From DATKFM01 sp963851215 (GTDB lineage: Bacteria; Pseudomonadota; Alphaproteobacteria; Dongiales; Dongiaceae), in the NCBI GenBank assembly GCA_963851215.1, contig CAWKOG010000021.1, forward strand, positions 248,001 to 312,000: a DNA stretch of 64,000 nucleotides. The letters run 5' to 3'. The notes under the pieces are model-generated. The model was given only the letters and a program-made list of their open reading frames with translations. It ran no database searches and had not been told where the DNA came from. A program made the position numbers and the translations under genes. Shown here in pieces: positions 8,219-16,499 of the stretch (position 1 is the first letter of the stretch; the number at the start of each line of letters is the position of its first letter).

Positions 8219-9208
8219 GACGATGACAGGCGGCAAGATGATCGGCGGCGACAGCGGCCAGCTTCGGCGCGATCACGTCGCAACGGCCGGACATGAAAAA
8301 TTCGCAGCGCGGGTGGAAGCTGCATCCCTCGGGCATGTCGTAAAGGCTGGGCACGCTGCCGCGAATGGGATCGAGCTCGCGCCGGCGATGCAGGTCGATC
8401 AGCCGCGGCACGGCGCGCAACAGGTTGAGCGTATAGGGATGCTGCGGGTCCCTGAAGATCTGCCGCACCGGCCCGCGCTCGACGATGCGGCCGGCATACA
8501 TGATGGCGACATCGTCTGCCATCTGCGCCACCACGCCGAGATCATGGGTGACGAACAGGATGGCCATGCCGAATTCGGCCTGCAGGCCGCGCATCAGAGT
8601 CCAGAATCTGGGCCTGGATCGTCACATCCAGCGCGGTCGTCGGCTCGTCAGCCAGCAAGCAGCGACGGGCCGCAGGACAGCGCCTTGGCGATCATCGCCC
8701 GCTGGCGCATGCCGCCGGAAAATTCGAACGGGTAGCGGTCGACGGCGCTGGACGGATTCGGGATGCCGACCTTGTCGAGCAGCTCGATCGTCCGCAGGCG
8801 GGCGTCGGCCTTTGACAGACGCTCATGGATGCGCAGCACCTCGCCCACCTGATTGCCGATGGTGTGCAGCGGCGAGAACGAACTCATCGGCTCCTGGAAG
8901 ATCATGGCGATCTGGCGGCCGCGGATATCCTGCATCCGCTTGCTATCGGCCGGGAGTTTGGCGAGATCGATCTCGGTTCCCGCCGCCGTGAAGCGGATCT
9001 CGCCGCCGGCGAGACGCAGCGCCCGCGGCAGGATGCGGAGGATTGCCTGGGCCGTGACGCTCTTGCCGGAGCCGCTCTCCCCCACCAGGGCCAGCACCTT
9101 GCCGGGCGCGAGATCAAGATCGATGCCGTCGAGGATCGGCAGTTCGCCGTCGTCGAGCCGTAGCGCGACATGGAGATCCCTGATGGTGAGCAGCGAGGGT
9201 CCTGTCAT
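8211..9208 (-). pseudogene. ABC importer ATPase, DppD/OppD type, with two frame changes
   Basis: The first frame (from 9208) contains Walker A GESGSGKSV, the Q-loop IFQEPMSSFSP and signature FSGGMRQRAMIAKAL, then stops at SLLAG. The second frame resumes with FGMAILFVTHDLGVVAQMAD and runs to LAACHRHG. The missing stretch is present in the DNA: with one base adjusted near 8658 and another near 8600, the Walker B segment LLADEPTTALDVTIQAQILD appears intact. Two tiny indels exactly around an otherwise perfect catalytic motif suggest sequence error. Its partner is the DppF-type ATPase that overlaps its 3' end. Confidence 0.8.
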
Positions 9209-9214
9209 CGCGGT

Positions 9215-10339
9215 CTATTTCGCGTAGGGATCGGCAGCATCGCGCAGGCCGTCGCCGGCAAAGTTGAAGGCGAGCACGGCAAGAATGACGAAGCCGCCGG
9301 GGATCAGCAGCCAGGGCGAATGGGCGATGGCACGTATGTTCTGCGCCGCATTCAGCATCACGCCCCAGCTCTCCACCGGCTCCCGCAATCCAAGGCCGAG
9401 GAAACTGAGCGCCGTCTCCGCCAGCAGGATTTCCGGGAAGGATATCGTGAGGTCGACGATCAGATAGCTCATGAATGCGGGCAGCAGATGCCGGCCGATA
9501 ATGCGGGTATCGCTGCAGCCGGCCAGCCTCGCGGCCATCACATACTCTTCTTCCCGCAGCGCCAGTAGCTTGCTGCGCACGGTCCGCGCCAGCCAGGTCC
9601 ATCCGATCAGGGCCAGGATCAGCGTGATCGCCAAGTATACTTGCAGCGCGCTCCAGTCCCGCGGCAAGGCGGCGCTCAGCGCCAGCCAGAGCGGCAGAGT
9701 GGGAATCGAGCGGATGAACTCGATCAGCCGCATGATCAAGTTGTCGACCAAGCCGCCGAAATAGCCGGCGATGCCGCCGATCAGCGTGCCCAGGACAAAG
9801 GCCACGCTGACACCGATCAGGCCGACCGATAGGGACACGCGCGCCGCATAGAGATTGCGGGAGAAGACGTCGCGGCCGAGATCGTCGGTGCCGAACAGGT
9901 GGATGAAACCGTTTTCCGTGCCGAACAAATGGAAGTCGCTGCGGAACAGGCCCCAGAAACTGTACTCCTGGCCGCGGACAAAGAACTGGAGCGGCCATTG
10001 GCTGGTTTCATCGACAATGGGCTCAGCTCGCAGGGTGACGGGATCGCGCGACATCTTGCGGCCGAAGACGAAGGGCCGCAGATGAAAGCCGTCTGCATCC
10101 ATGACGCGGACGAGCATGGGCGGGCCATTGACGTAGCGGGGATTGCGCTCAGATGGACCGTAGGGTGCGAGGAATTCTGCAAACAGACTGGTGACCACGA
10201 GGAAGGCGATAATGGCGACACCGGCCAGCGCCAGGCGGTGCTTGCGAAAACGGCGCCAGACGAGCTGCCACTGGGTCGCGACATCGGGCCGGCGCAAGCG
10301 GGCGCGGCGTGGGGGTGGCGCAGCGGTGGTGACTGTCAT
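9215..10339 (-). CDS. ABC importer inner-membrane permease, DppC/OppC type
   Basis: A 374-aa polytopic protein with an N-terminal membrane helix (LALAGVAIIAFLVVTSLFAE), a long periplasmic insert of about 90 residues, then the permease core: FGTDDLGRDVFSRNLYAARV, the coupling EAA-like loop (EEYVMAARLAGCSD) and the family ending LGLREPVESWG and DGLRDAADPYAK. It pairs with the DppB-type subunit, whose gene overlaps its start by four bases. The periplasmic insert is longer than in typical dipeptide permeases, which fits the subgroup that works with very large family-5 binding proteins. Confidence 0.92.
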   Translation of the reverse strand: MTVTTAAPPPRRARLRRPDVATQWQLVWRRFRKHRLALAGVAIIAFLVVTSLFAEFLAPYGPSERNPRYVNGPPMLVRVMDADGFHLRPFVFGRKMSRDPVTLRAEPIVDETSQWPLQFFVRGQEYSFWGLFRSDFHLFGTENGFIHLFGTDDLGRDVFSRNLYAARVSLSVGLIGVSVAFVLGTLIGGIAGYFGGLVDNLIMRLIEFIRSIPTLPLWLALSAALPRDWSALQVYLAITLILALIGWTWLARTVRSKLLALREEEYVMAARLAGCSDTRIIGRHLLPAFMSYLIVDLTISFPEILLAETALSFLGLGLREPVESWGVMLNAAQNIRAIAHSPWLLIPGGFVILAVLAFNFAGDGLRDAADPYAK

Positions 10340-11322
10340 GCGAGTTTGATCCGGGGATCGAGGAGCGCCAGGAGGAAATCGGACAGAAAAGTGCCGAGGA
10401 TTGTGAGCGCGCAGAAGATGAGGACCATCGCGCCGGCTAGCGGCATGTCCTGGTTCATCAGGGAATGCAGGAACAGCGGGCCGGTGTCCGGAAGCGCCAT
10501 CACATAGCCGACGATCGGTGCGCCCGATATCACATAGGTGAGCCGCCAGCCGAGCGTGGCGATGATCGGATTGAGCGCCATGCGAACGGGGTATTTGAGC
10601 AGCAGCCGCATCGGCGACAATCCGCCGGCGCGCGCCGCCGTGACATACATCTTGTCCAGCTCATCGAGAAGCGACGCGCGCATGGAGCGGGCGAGATAGG
10701 CGGTCCCGGAGGTGCCGAGCACGACGACGGGAATCCAGAGATGCTGCAGCAGGTCCCACAGCTTGGCCCAGCTCCAGGGCGCATCCACGAAGCGTGGCGA
10801 GAACAGGCCGCCGACGCTCTGACCGAACCATTGCTGGCCCAGATACATGAAAACGATCGCCAGCAGGAAGTTCGGTATCGCCAGGCCGACATAGCCGAGT
10901 CCGGAGAACAGGTGATCGCCCAGGGAGTATTGCCGCACGGCGGATAGTATGCCCACGGGCAGCGCGACTGCATACATGAACAGCAGGGTCGCGAAGGCGA
11001 GCACCAGCGTCAGGGGCAGGCGCTCGCCGATCACCTCGGCGACGGAGCGGCGCCATTCCAAGGACCAGCCGAAATCGCCGCGCAGCACGATGCCGGACAT
11101 CCAACGCAAATATTGCTCATGCATCGGCCGGTCGAGGCCGAGCGTGTGGCGCAAATCCTCAACCTGCTGGCGGTTCATGGTGACGCCAGCCTGCGCCTTC
11201 TTTGCAATGTAGGTATCGGCATAGTCGCCCGGCGGCAGCTGGATGATGACGAACGTCACCACCGACACCGCCAGCAGGGTGATGGCCATATAGGCCAGGC
11301 GATGCAGGACCAGCTTCAGCAT
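10336..11322 (-). CDS. ABC importer inner-membrane permease, DppB/OppB type
   Basis: A 328-aa protein with the typical N-terminus (LHRLAYMAITLLAVSVVTFV), a periplasmic loop containing the family's LGLDRPMHEQYLRW, and five further membrane helices with the loop SMRASLLDELDKMYVTAARA for contact with the ATPases. It ends LALLDPRIKLA, as usual. It forms the channel together with the DppC-type subunit. It follows the binding-protein gene after a 100-bp gap that holds a strong hairpin. Confidence 0.92.
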   Translation of the reverse strand: MLKLVLHRLAYMAITLLAVSVVTFVIIQLPPGDYADTYIAKKAQAGVTMNRQQVEDLRHTLGLDRPMHEQYLRWMSGIVLRGDFGWSLEWRRSVAEVIGERLPLTLVLAFATLLFMYAVALPVGILSAVRQYSLGDHLFSGLGYVGLAIPNFLLAIVFMYLGQQWFGQSVGGLFSPRFVDAPWSWAKLWDLLQHLWIPVVVLGTSGTAYLARSMRASLLDELDKMYVTAARAGGLSPMRLLLKYPVRMALNPIIATLGWRLTYVISGAPIVGYVMALPDTGPLFLHSLMNQDMPLAGAMVLIFCALTILGTFLSDFLLALLDPRIKLA

Positions 11323-11374
11323 GGCTCCGCGCTCAACGCTCTATCCGGAATTTCGGAAACGACGCTGCAAGTGA

Positions 11375-11410
11375 GGGCCGGAAGGCGCAGACCGCCACAC
11401 CTTCCGGCCC
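11375..11410 (-). other. intercistronic stem-loop behind a binding-protein gene
   Basis: An 11-bp perfect stem, GGGCCGGAAGG at 11375-11385 and its complement at 11400-11410, encloses a 14-base loop. In the transcript it lies 12 bases after the stop of the binding-protein gene and before the DppB-type permease. No T-run follows, so it looks like an mRNA-stabilising or partial-attenuation structure rather than a terminator. Confidence 0.7.
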
Positions 11411-11422
11411 TGTAACCCGGAT

Positions 11423-13441
11423 CTATTCCTTGAAATACCACTGATCCGGGCGGAATGGATAGGTGCGCGCATAATTGAAGTTCTGCACCTTCCATTCCGT
11501 CACATTGGCGAGACGGTTGGAGACGACTGTCGGCCCCGGCAGATCGCCGACAGTGCCGATGATAGCCATGTTGTCGAGATTGATCTGCACCAGCTCGCGG
11601 CCGATCTCCATATAACGGTCGCTGCCGGGAAGAACGGTCTTCCATTCGGCGGCCAGTTCGTAGAGACGCTTCGCCCAGGCCGGCGGCTCCTCACCCTTGG
11701 CGCCACTGCTGTTCTTCCAGTCGAGCCACTGCACGCCGAACAGCGGGCCGATGTCACCATAGGGCGGGATGTAGAGTTCGATCTGGCTGATCATGTTCGG
11801 CTCGAACGGGACATCCCATTCCATGTTGATGTCGCTCTCGCTGGCGAACGCCTTTTCGCGCGTCACCTGGCTGGTGACCTCCTTGAGGTTGACGCTGATG
11901 CCCACCGCCTTCCAGTAATCCCGGATGAGCTGGACGAAGTTAGAGGAGCCGAACTGGGTCGAGTACTCCCAGAGGATGGTCATCGGCTTCCCGTCGGGGC
12001 GCATCCGCACGCCGTCGGAGCCCATCGTCAGGCCCATCTCGTCGAGCAGCGTGCCGGCCTGCTTCGGATCGTAGTCGGCCATGTAGGTACGATCCTTGTC
12101 GCTGACGAACGGCACGCCGAGCGGTGTTGCCTGGGCGGCCTTGCCCAGGCCGAACCACAGCACTTCGTTGAGCTCTTCGCGATTGATCGCCAGAGACATC
12201 GCCTGGCGGAAGCGGACATCGCCGTAGATCTGGCGCAGGACCGGATCCTTATGGGTGATGTTGAAGGCCATGTAGTTGCCGTTCTGCCCCGGCGGCATCT
12301 GCATGTTATAGCCGCCCTTGGCCTCGTTCTCCTTGAACACGGAGAAGTTCTCGAGGCCGAGGCCCTGTGCCTTCTCGTCCACTTCGCCGTTGAGCACCGC
12401 AAGCACCATCAGATCGGTGCCGAGAAAACGCTCTTCCTGCCGGTCGATGTAGGGGAGCTGATGGCCGGCCGTGTCGATCTTGAAGTAATAGGGATTGGCG
12501 ACGAAGACTCGGCGCTGGGTATCCGGCGCGAGTTCGAGGATGTGGCTCTCCAGCGTCGGACGCGTGAGGGCGTGCGCCGTCAGGGTTTCCGTGTCCTTCC
12601 ACTTGTTCCAGATCGTGTTGAAGCGCTGCTTCCAGCCTTCCGCCCCGGCCGCCTTGGCGTCCTCATCGGCCTTCGGATTGTAGGTGAGATGATACTGCGA
12701 GTAGTGGTGCTTGGGCGCGAAGGGCTCGAAGAACGATCCGCCTGTTGCCAGGAAATGCAGCAAGCCCGGATAGGGTGCAGCGAACTTCAGTTTGAAGGTC
12801 TGCTCGTCGACCTTCTCCACTTCAACCGGCTTGCCGCCGATAACCCATTCCGGCGGCACATTCTCGCTGATGTCCTTATTCTTGATGATGTCATTAAAGT
12901 AGAACACGACATCATCTGTCGTGAAGGGCGCGCCGTCGGACCATTTGTGGCCCTTGCGCAGATGGAAAGTGATCTCGGTGAGATCGTCATTCCACTCCCA
13001 GGCCTTGGCGACGTTCGGAACAATGGTGTGAAGGTCGTCCGACATCCGCACTAGGTTCGCCTGGCGCCAGCTGAGAACCTCCGAGGTACCGGACTCCGCT
13101 TCCTTTGAGAGGCCGCGCAGCGTGCCGCCATACTTGCCGCACTCGTCATAGGGCATGACGACCAGCGGTTCCTCGGGCAGGCGCTTCTCGACGGACGGCA
13201 AGCTGCCGTCGGCAACCTTGGGGGCAAACAGGGGATTGTCGCTGAAGGCGATGTCCTTCCCTGCCTGCGTCTGAAAATCGGCAAGTTCCAACTGCTGCGG
13301 CCACGAGTTGGTGATCCCCTTGGCGTCGGAGACGGTGGCGCACTCGCTGGCGACCAGTTCAGGCGGCAGCAGGACGGCAACCGCCAGCGCTGCGGCCGCG
13401 ATAAAGGCTTTGGCGGCAAATTTCGACGGACCGAAGACCAT
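11423..13441 (-). CDS. periplasmic substrate-binding protein of a family-5 ABC importer (large subtype)
   Basis: A 672-aa secreted protein. The signal peptide (residues 1-31, AAAALAVAVLLPPELVAS) is followed by a family-5 solute-binding fold: ITFHLRKGHKWSDGAPFTTD, VRFRQAMSLAINREELNEVL and the ending TYPFRPDQWYFKE. The ATG at 13439-13441 is preceded by AGGGAGG. At about 670 residues it is far larger than DppA-type peptide binders (about 530). In rhizobia this large subtype includes AgpA, which binds alpha-galactosides. With a DeoR-type regulator divergent to it, an oligosaccharide or glycoside substrate is more likely than a peptide; that is inference. Confidence 0.85.
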   Translation of the reverse strand: MVFGPSKFAAKAFIAAAALAVAVLLPPELVASECATVSDAKGITNSWPQQLELADFQTQAGKDIAFSDNPLFAPKVADGSLPSVEKRLPEEPLVVMPYDECGKYGGTLRGLSKEAESGTSEVLSWRQANLVRMSDDLHTIVPNVAKAWEWNDDLTEITFHLRKGHKWSDGAPFTTDDVVFYFNDIIKNKDISENVPPEWVIGGKPVEVEKVDEQTFKLKFAAPYPGLLHFLATGGSFFEPFAPKHHYSQYHLTYNPKADEDAKAAGAEGWKQRFNTIWNKWKDTETLTAHALTRPTLESHILELAPDTQRRVFVANPYYFKIDTAGHQLPYIDRQEERFLGTDLMVLAVLNGEVDEKAQGLGLENFSVFKENEAKGGYNMQMPPGQNGNYMAFNITHKDPVLRQIYGDVRFRQAMSLAINREELNEVLWFGLGKAAQATPLGVPFVSDKDRTYMADYDPKQAGTLLDEMGLTMGSDGVRMRPDGKPMTILWEYSTQFGSSNFVQLIRDYWKAVGISVNLKEVTSQVTREKAFASESDINMEWDVPFEPNMISQIELYIPPYGDIGPLFGVQWLDWKNSSGAKGEEPPAWAKRLYELAAEWKTVLPGSDRYMEIGRELVQINLDNMAIIGTVGDLPGPTVVSNRLANVTEWKVQNFNYARTYPFRPDQWYFKE

Positions 13442-13571
13442 GGACACCTCCCTGATTTGTGTTTCTTCCGCGCCCCCAGCAGCGGGTCCACGCCACCGCA
13501 GCGCTCGCACACCTCCATCCCAGGCAAGGTGCGCAAATTCAGAAATAGCTCCGATTCCCAAGCAATTCCAC

Positions 13572-13601
13572 AAAATACCACATAATCGAGAAAAATATCA
13601 C
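13572..13601. promoter_or_regulatory. tandem repeat, candidate operators for the DeoR-type regulator
   Basis: AAAATACCAC at 13572-13581 and AAAATATCAC at 13592-13601 are direct repeats exactly 20 bp apart, about two helical turns. They lie in an AT-rich patch of the 225-bp gap between the divergent binding-protein gene (start 13441) and regulator gene (start 13667). The spacing and place fit paired operators bound by a DeoR-family repressor. The protein-DNA link is inferred from position only. Confidence 0.45.
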
Positions 13602-13666
13602 AAATCTGTCAAGATGTGCTAGAAGACGGGACTTGCACTACTACCCTTAGGGGTTGAGATATCCTG

Positions 13667-14434
13667 ATGCTTGCAGAACAACGCCATGGCTTAATTCTCG
13701 CGCTGGTGGCCGAGCGCGGCTCGATGACGATCACGGAACTGCACCGCCGGCTCAACGTGTCGCGGGAGACGATCCGGCGCGATATCGCGCTGCTGGCCGA
13801 CCGAAACGGCCTGCGCAAGGCCCATGGCGGCGCGCTGTCCCTGGAGATGGTCGAGCCGCCGATGGCCATGCGGCAAGTCACCAATGCCGAGGGCAAGCGG
13901 GCCATCGGACGCCGCGCCGCCGAACTGGTGCCGGACGGAGCCTCCGTGATCCTCAGCAGCGGCACAACGACGCAAAGCGTCGCTGAAGCCCTGCTGGCGC
14001 GGCGAAACCTGACGGTTATCTCCAACGACCTGGTGAACTGCGGCAAGCTCGCCGGCCGCAACGGCAATCGGGTGGTGATGCTGGGTGGCGAGGTGACAGT
14101 CAATGGCGGCGCGTTCGGCCGCGATACTACGGCGATGCTCTCGCATTACTTTGCGGATTTCGCCTTCATCGGCGCCGGCGCAATTTCCAGCACGCCCTGG
14201 CTGATGGATTTCTCACGGGAGGAAGGCGAGCTGCATAGCGCAATCCTGAACACGGCGCGCACGACCGCCATTGTCGCCGATCAGGTCAAGTTCAACCGTT
14301 TCGCGCCCGTCAGGGTCGCGAATTTCGACAAGGTGAATTATCTGATCACCGATGCGGCGCCCGAGCCGGAGATCGCGGATGCGCTGAAACCGCTGGAAAT
14401 CGAACTGCTGGTCGCCAACGGAAGACAGGAATAG
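13667..14434 (+). CDS. DeoR-family transcriptional regulator
   Basis: A 255-aa protein. The winged helix-turn-helix is at residues 17-43 (MTITELHRRLNVSRETIRRD). The C-terminal effector domain has the sugar-phosphate-binding loop LSSGTTTQSVAEAL and the family's VNGGAFGRDT, FAFIGAGAIS and FNRFAPVRV stretches. Such repressors usually respond to a phosphorylated sugar or polyol made from the transported substrate. It is transcribed away from the large family-5 importer operon, which it probably controls together with itself. Its stop lies five bases from the convergent end of hemA. Confidence 0.9.
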   Translation: MLAEQRHGLILALVAERGSMTITELHRRLNVSRETIRRDIALLADRNGLRKAHGGALSLEMVEPPMAMRQVTNAEGKRAIGRRAAELVPDGASVILSSGTTTQSVAEALLARRNLTVISNDLVNCGKLAGRNGNRVVMLGGEVTVNGGAFGRDTTAMLSHYFADFAFIGAGAISSTPWLMDFSREEGELHSAILNTARTTAIVADQVKFNRFAPVRVANFDKVNYLITDAAPEPEIADALKPLEIELLVANGRQE

Positions 14435-14439
14435 CGGCT

Positions 14440-15651
14440 TCAGGCGACCTTGCGATTGGCGACTTTGCCCCAGACCTCCGACAGAGCGGTCACAAACCGC
14501 TCGACCTCTTCCTTGCTGTGCAAAGGTCCAGGTGTCAGCCGCAGGCGCTCGGCGCCCCGCGGCACGGTCGGATAGTTGATCGGCTGCACATAGATGTCGA
14601 AGCGTTCCATCAACTGGTCGCTTATCTCCTTGCAGCGCAGGGGATCGCCGACGAGCACGGGCACGATATGGCTGTCGCTGGGCAGCATGGGGATGCCGGC
14701 CTCGCCCAGCCGATGTTTCAGGAGGCGGACGCGGTCTTGCTGCGCTTGACGTTCGATCTGGCTCTGCTTGAGATGGCGCACGCTGGCCAGGGCGCCCGCC
14801 GCCACCGCCGGCGGCAGAGCCGTGGTGAAGATGAAGCCGGAGGCGTAGCTGCGCACGAAATCCACCAGGGCCGCCGAACCCGTGATGTAGCCGCCAAGCA
14901 CGCCGAATGCCTTGCCCAACGTGCCCTCGATGACGGTCAGCCGGCCCATCAGCCCTTCGCGCTCGGCGATACCGCCGCCGCGCGGACCGTACAGGCCGAC
15001 AGCATGCACTTCGTCCAGGTAGGTCATGGCGCCATGGCGCTCGGCCACATCGCAGAACCTGGAGATCGGCGCAATGTCGCCATCCATGGAATAAACTGAC
15101 TCGAAGGCGACAATCTTCGGTCTGCTGCGGTCCACTTGGGACAGCAAGCGGTCCAGATCCTCGGGGTCGTTGTGGCGGAAGATGTGTTTCTCGGCGCGGC
15201 TGTGGCGGATGCCTTCGATCATAGAGGCATGGTTGCCGGCATCGGAGAATACCACGCAGTCCGGGATGTTCGCCGCCAGCGTGGACAGCGTCGCCATGTT
15301 GGCGACGTAACCTGACGTGAACAGCAGTGCTGCCGCCTTACCATGGAGGTCGGCGAGTTCGCGCTCGAGCAGGACGTGGTAATGATTGGTGCCGGAGATA
15401 TTGCGCGTGCCGCCCGCGCCGGCGCCGCAATCGTCCAGCGCCTCTTTCATCGCCGCCAGAACCTTGGGGTGCTGGCCCATTCCGAGATAGTCGTTCGAGC
15501 ACCAGACGGTGACGGTGCGCTCGCCATCGGGTCCATGGCGGCGGGCATGGGGGAAATCGCCGGCACAGCGCTCAAGATCGGCAAAGACGCGGTAACGGCC
15601 CTCCGCCCGCAACTGGTCGACCTTCTCGGCAAAGAAAGCGTTGTAATTCAC
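14440..15651 (-). CDS. hemA: 5-aminolevulinate synthase
   Basis: This 403-aa PLP enzyme condenses succinyl-CoA and glycine to 5-aminolevulinate, the first step of the C4 haem route typical of alphaproteobacteria. It shows the alpha-oxoamine-synthase hallmarks: VWCSNDYLGMGQHPKVLAAM, GAGAGGTRNISGTNHYHVLL, the catalytic Asp/His region TYLDEVHAVGLYGPRGGG and the PLP lysine in EGTLGKAFGVLGGY. Length and both ends match known HemA/ALAS proteins. It lies just downstream of a c-type cytochrome gene on the same strand and near ccmF-ccmH-ccmI, so haem supply and use are clustered. No redox box is visible in its own 137-bp upstream gap. Confidence 0.96.
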   Translation of the reverse strand: MNYNAFFAEKVDQLRAEGRYRVFADLERCAGDFPHARRHGPDGERTVTVWCSNDYLGMGQHPKVLAAMKEALDDCGAGAGGTRNISGTNHYHVLLERELADLHGKAAALLFTSGYVANMATLSTLAANIPDCVVFSDAGNHASMIEGIRHSRAEKHIFRHNDPEDLDRLLSQVDRSRPKIVAFESVYSMDGDIAPISRFCDVAERHGAMTYLDEVHAVGLYGPRGGGIAEREGLMGRLTVIEGTLGKAFGVLGGYITGSAALVDFVRSYASGFIFTTALPPAVAAGALASVRHLKQSQIERQAQQDRVRLLKHRLGEAGIPMLPSDSHIVPVLVGDPLRCKEISDQLMERFDIYVQPINYPTVPRGAERLRLTPGPLHSKEEVERFVTALSEVWGKVANRKVA

Positions 15652-15740
15652 CGTGATTCCCCGCGCTTGCAGTCCGACTTAGCAACCTACGGCCGCAATC
15701 ATCGACCGGATGCAGTGCCCAAAGCGCTCGCTCGTCTACG

Positions 15741-15780
15741 TGCCCCGCGCCGCCGGGAATGTGCCGGCGGTCACGGGGCA
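15741..15780 (-). other. GC-rich stem-loop after the cytochrome c gene
   Basis: The inverted repeat TGCCCCG (15741-15747) and CCGCCGG (15750-15756) pairs with 15764-15770 and 15774-15780 around a seven-base loop. It begins nine bases past the stop of the cytochrome gene and lies upstream of hemA. No T-run follows on either strand, so it may end or shield the cytochrome transcript without being a classical intrinsic terminator. Confidence 0.5.
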
Positions 15781-15788
15781 TAAACATG

Positions 15789-16184
15789 TCACTGTGCCGT
15801 CGCCGTCTTCAAATAGGCGATCAGGTTGGCGCGGTCTCCGTCCTTTTTCATGCCGGGGAAGACCATCTTGTTGCCAGGTACTTTACCCTTCGGGTCCGCG
15901 AGGTACTCGTTCAATGTCGCCTCATCCCAGGTCAAACCGGAAGCCTTCATGGCATCGGAATAGGTGAAATCCGCCACCGAGGCGGCGGCGCGGCCCATCA
16001 GGCCGGCCAGGGACGGGCCGACCTTGTTCTTGCCGGCCTCCAGCGTATGACAGGTCTTGCACTTCACGAAGAGCTTTTCGCCGGCGGCTGCATCGCCATC
16101 AGCCATCGCCGGGCCAGCGGCCAGCATTATTGCCGGAGCTGCGGCCAAAATCCATGCGCGAACCAAATTCCGAGAAAACGTCAT
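15789..16184 (-). CDS. periplasmic class I c-type cytochrome
   Basis: A 131-aa precursor with a Sec signal peptide (residues 1-28, ending AGPAMA). The mature protein begins DGDAAAGEKLFVKCKTCHTL, with the haem-attachment CKTCH, and has the axial Met in PGNKMVFPGM. It is a soluble electron carrier of the cytochrome c2/c550 group and should be matured by the Ccm proteins encoded nearby. The ATG at 16184 was chosen over an upstream frame extension because of the ribosome site GGAGGACAGG and the signal peptide. A perfect FNR/FixK-type box lies about 90 bp upstream, so expression is probably oxygen-regulated. Confidence 0.92.
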   Translation of the reverse strand: MTFSRNLVRAWILAAAPAIMLAAGPAMADGDAAAGEKLFVKCKTCHTLEAGKNKVGPSLAGLMGRAAASVADFTYSDAMKASGLTWDEATLNEYLADPKGKVPGNKMVFPGMKKDGDRANLIAYLKTATAQ

Positions 16185-16269
16185 TCCTGTCCTCCGCTGT
16201 GTGGCGCCCGGCGACCGGGCAATGAAGCGCCCCGCTTGCATATCTGCCTGCCGAGTTCAACGGATCACC

Positions 16270-16283
16270 TTGATAAACATCAA
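16270..16283 (-). promoter_or_regulatory. FNR/FixK/Anr-type binding site
   Basis: TTGATAAACATCAA is an exact match to the palindrome TTGAT-N4-ATCAA recognised by CRP/FNR-family oxygen-responsive activators. Its centre is about 92 bp upstream of the cytochrome c start codon and 223 bp upstream of the divergent M24 gene, so the cytochrome is the more likely target. Activation from a site near -41 would place the transcript start about 50 bp before the ATG. Confidence 0.75.
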
Positions 16284-16499
16284 AGATAGGCGACCCATTC
16301 CACCGGCCAAGCTGTGCATGAAAACGTCGCCGGAGATCAAAGACAACAGGCAAGTTGCCGCAGCGGGGTCGTGGTTGCGGCTGCCAAGGCCTTAAGAACA
16401 TTCGGTTATGTGCGCCTTGCCGGCGGGGGCCGGCGCAGCGATGCTAGGCGCCGCGGCTGGCAACCGGCCAAAGGGAATTCATCGGGAGTTTTGGCGTTC

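Noticed and set aside
7172..8296. Plus-strand open frame of 374 codons
   Set aside because: Antisense shadow of the DppF-type ATPase; the minus strand has all Walker and signature motifs.
8211..9208. Programmed frameshifting in the DppD-type ATPase
   Set aside because: There are two separate changes of opposite effect and no slippery sequence or conserved stimulator; an error is simpler, and the neighbouring patches show the same kind of indel.
12251..13054. Plus-strand open frame of 267 codons
   Set aside because: Antisense to the family-5 binding protein, which has a signal peptide and family motifs on the other strand.
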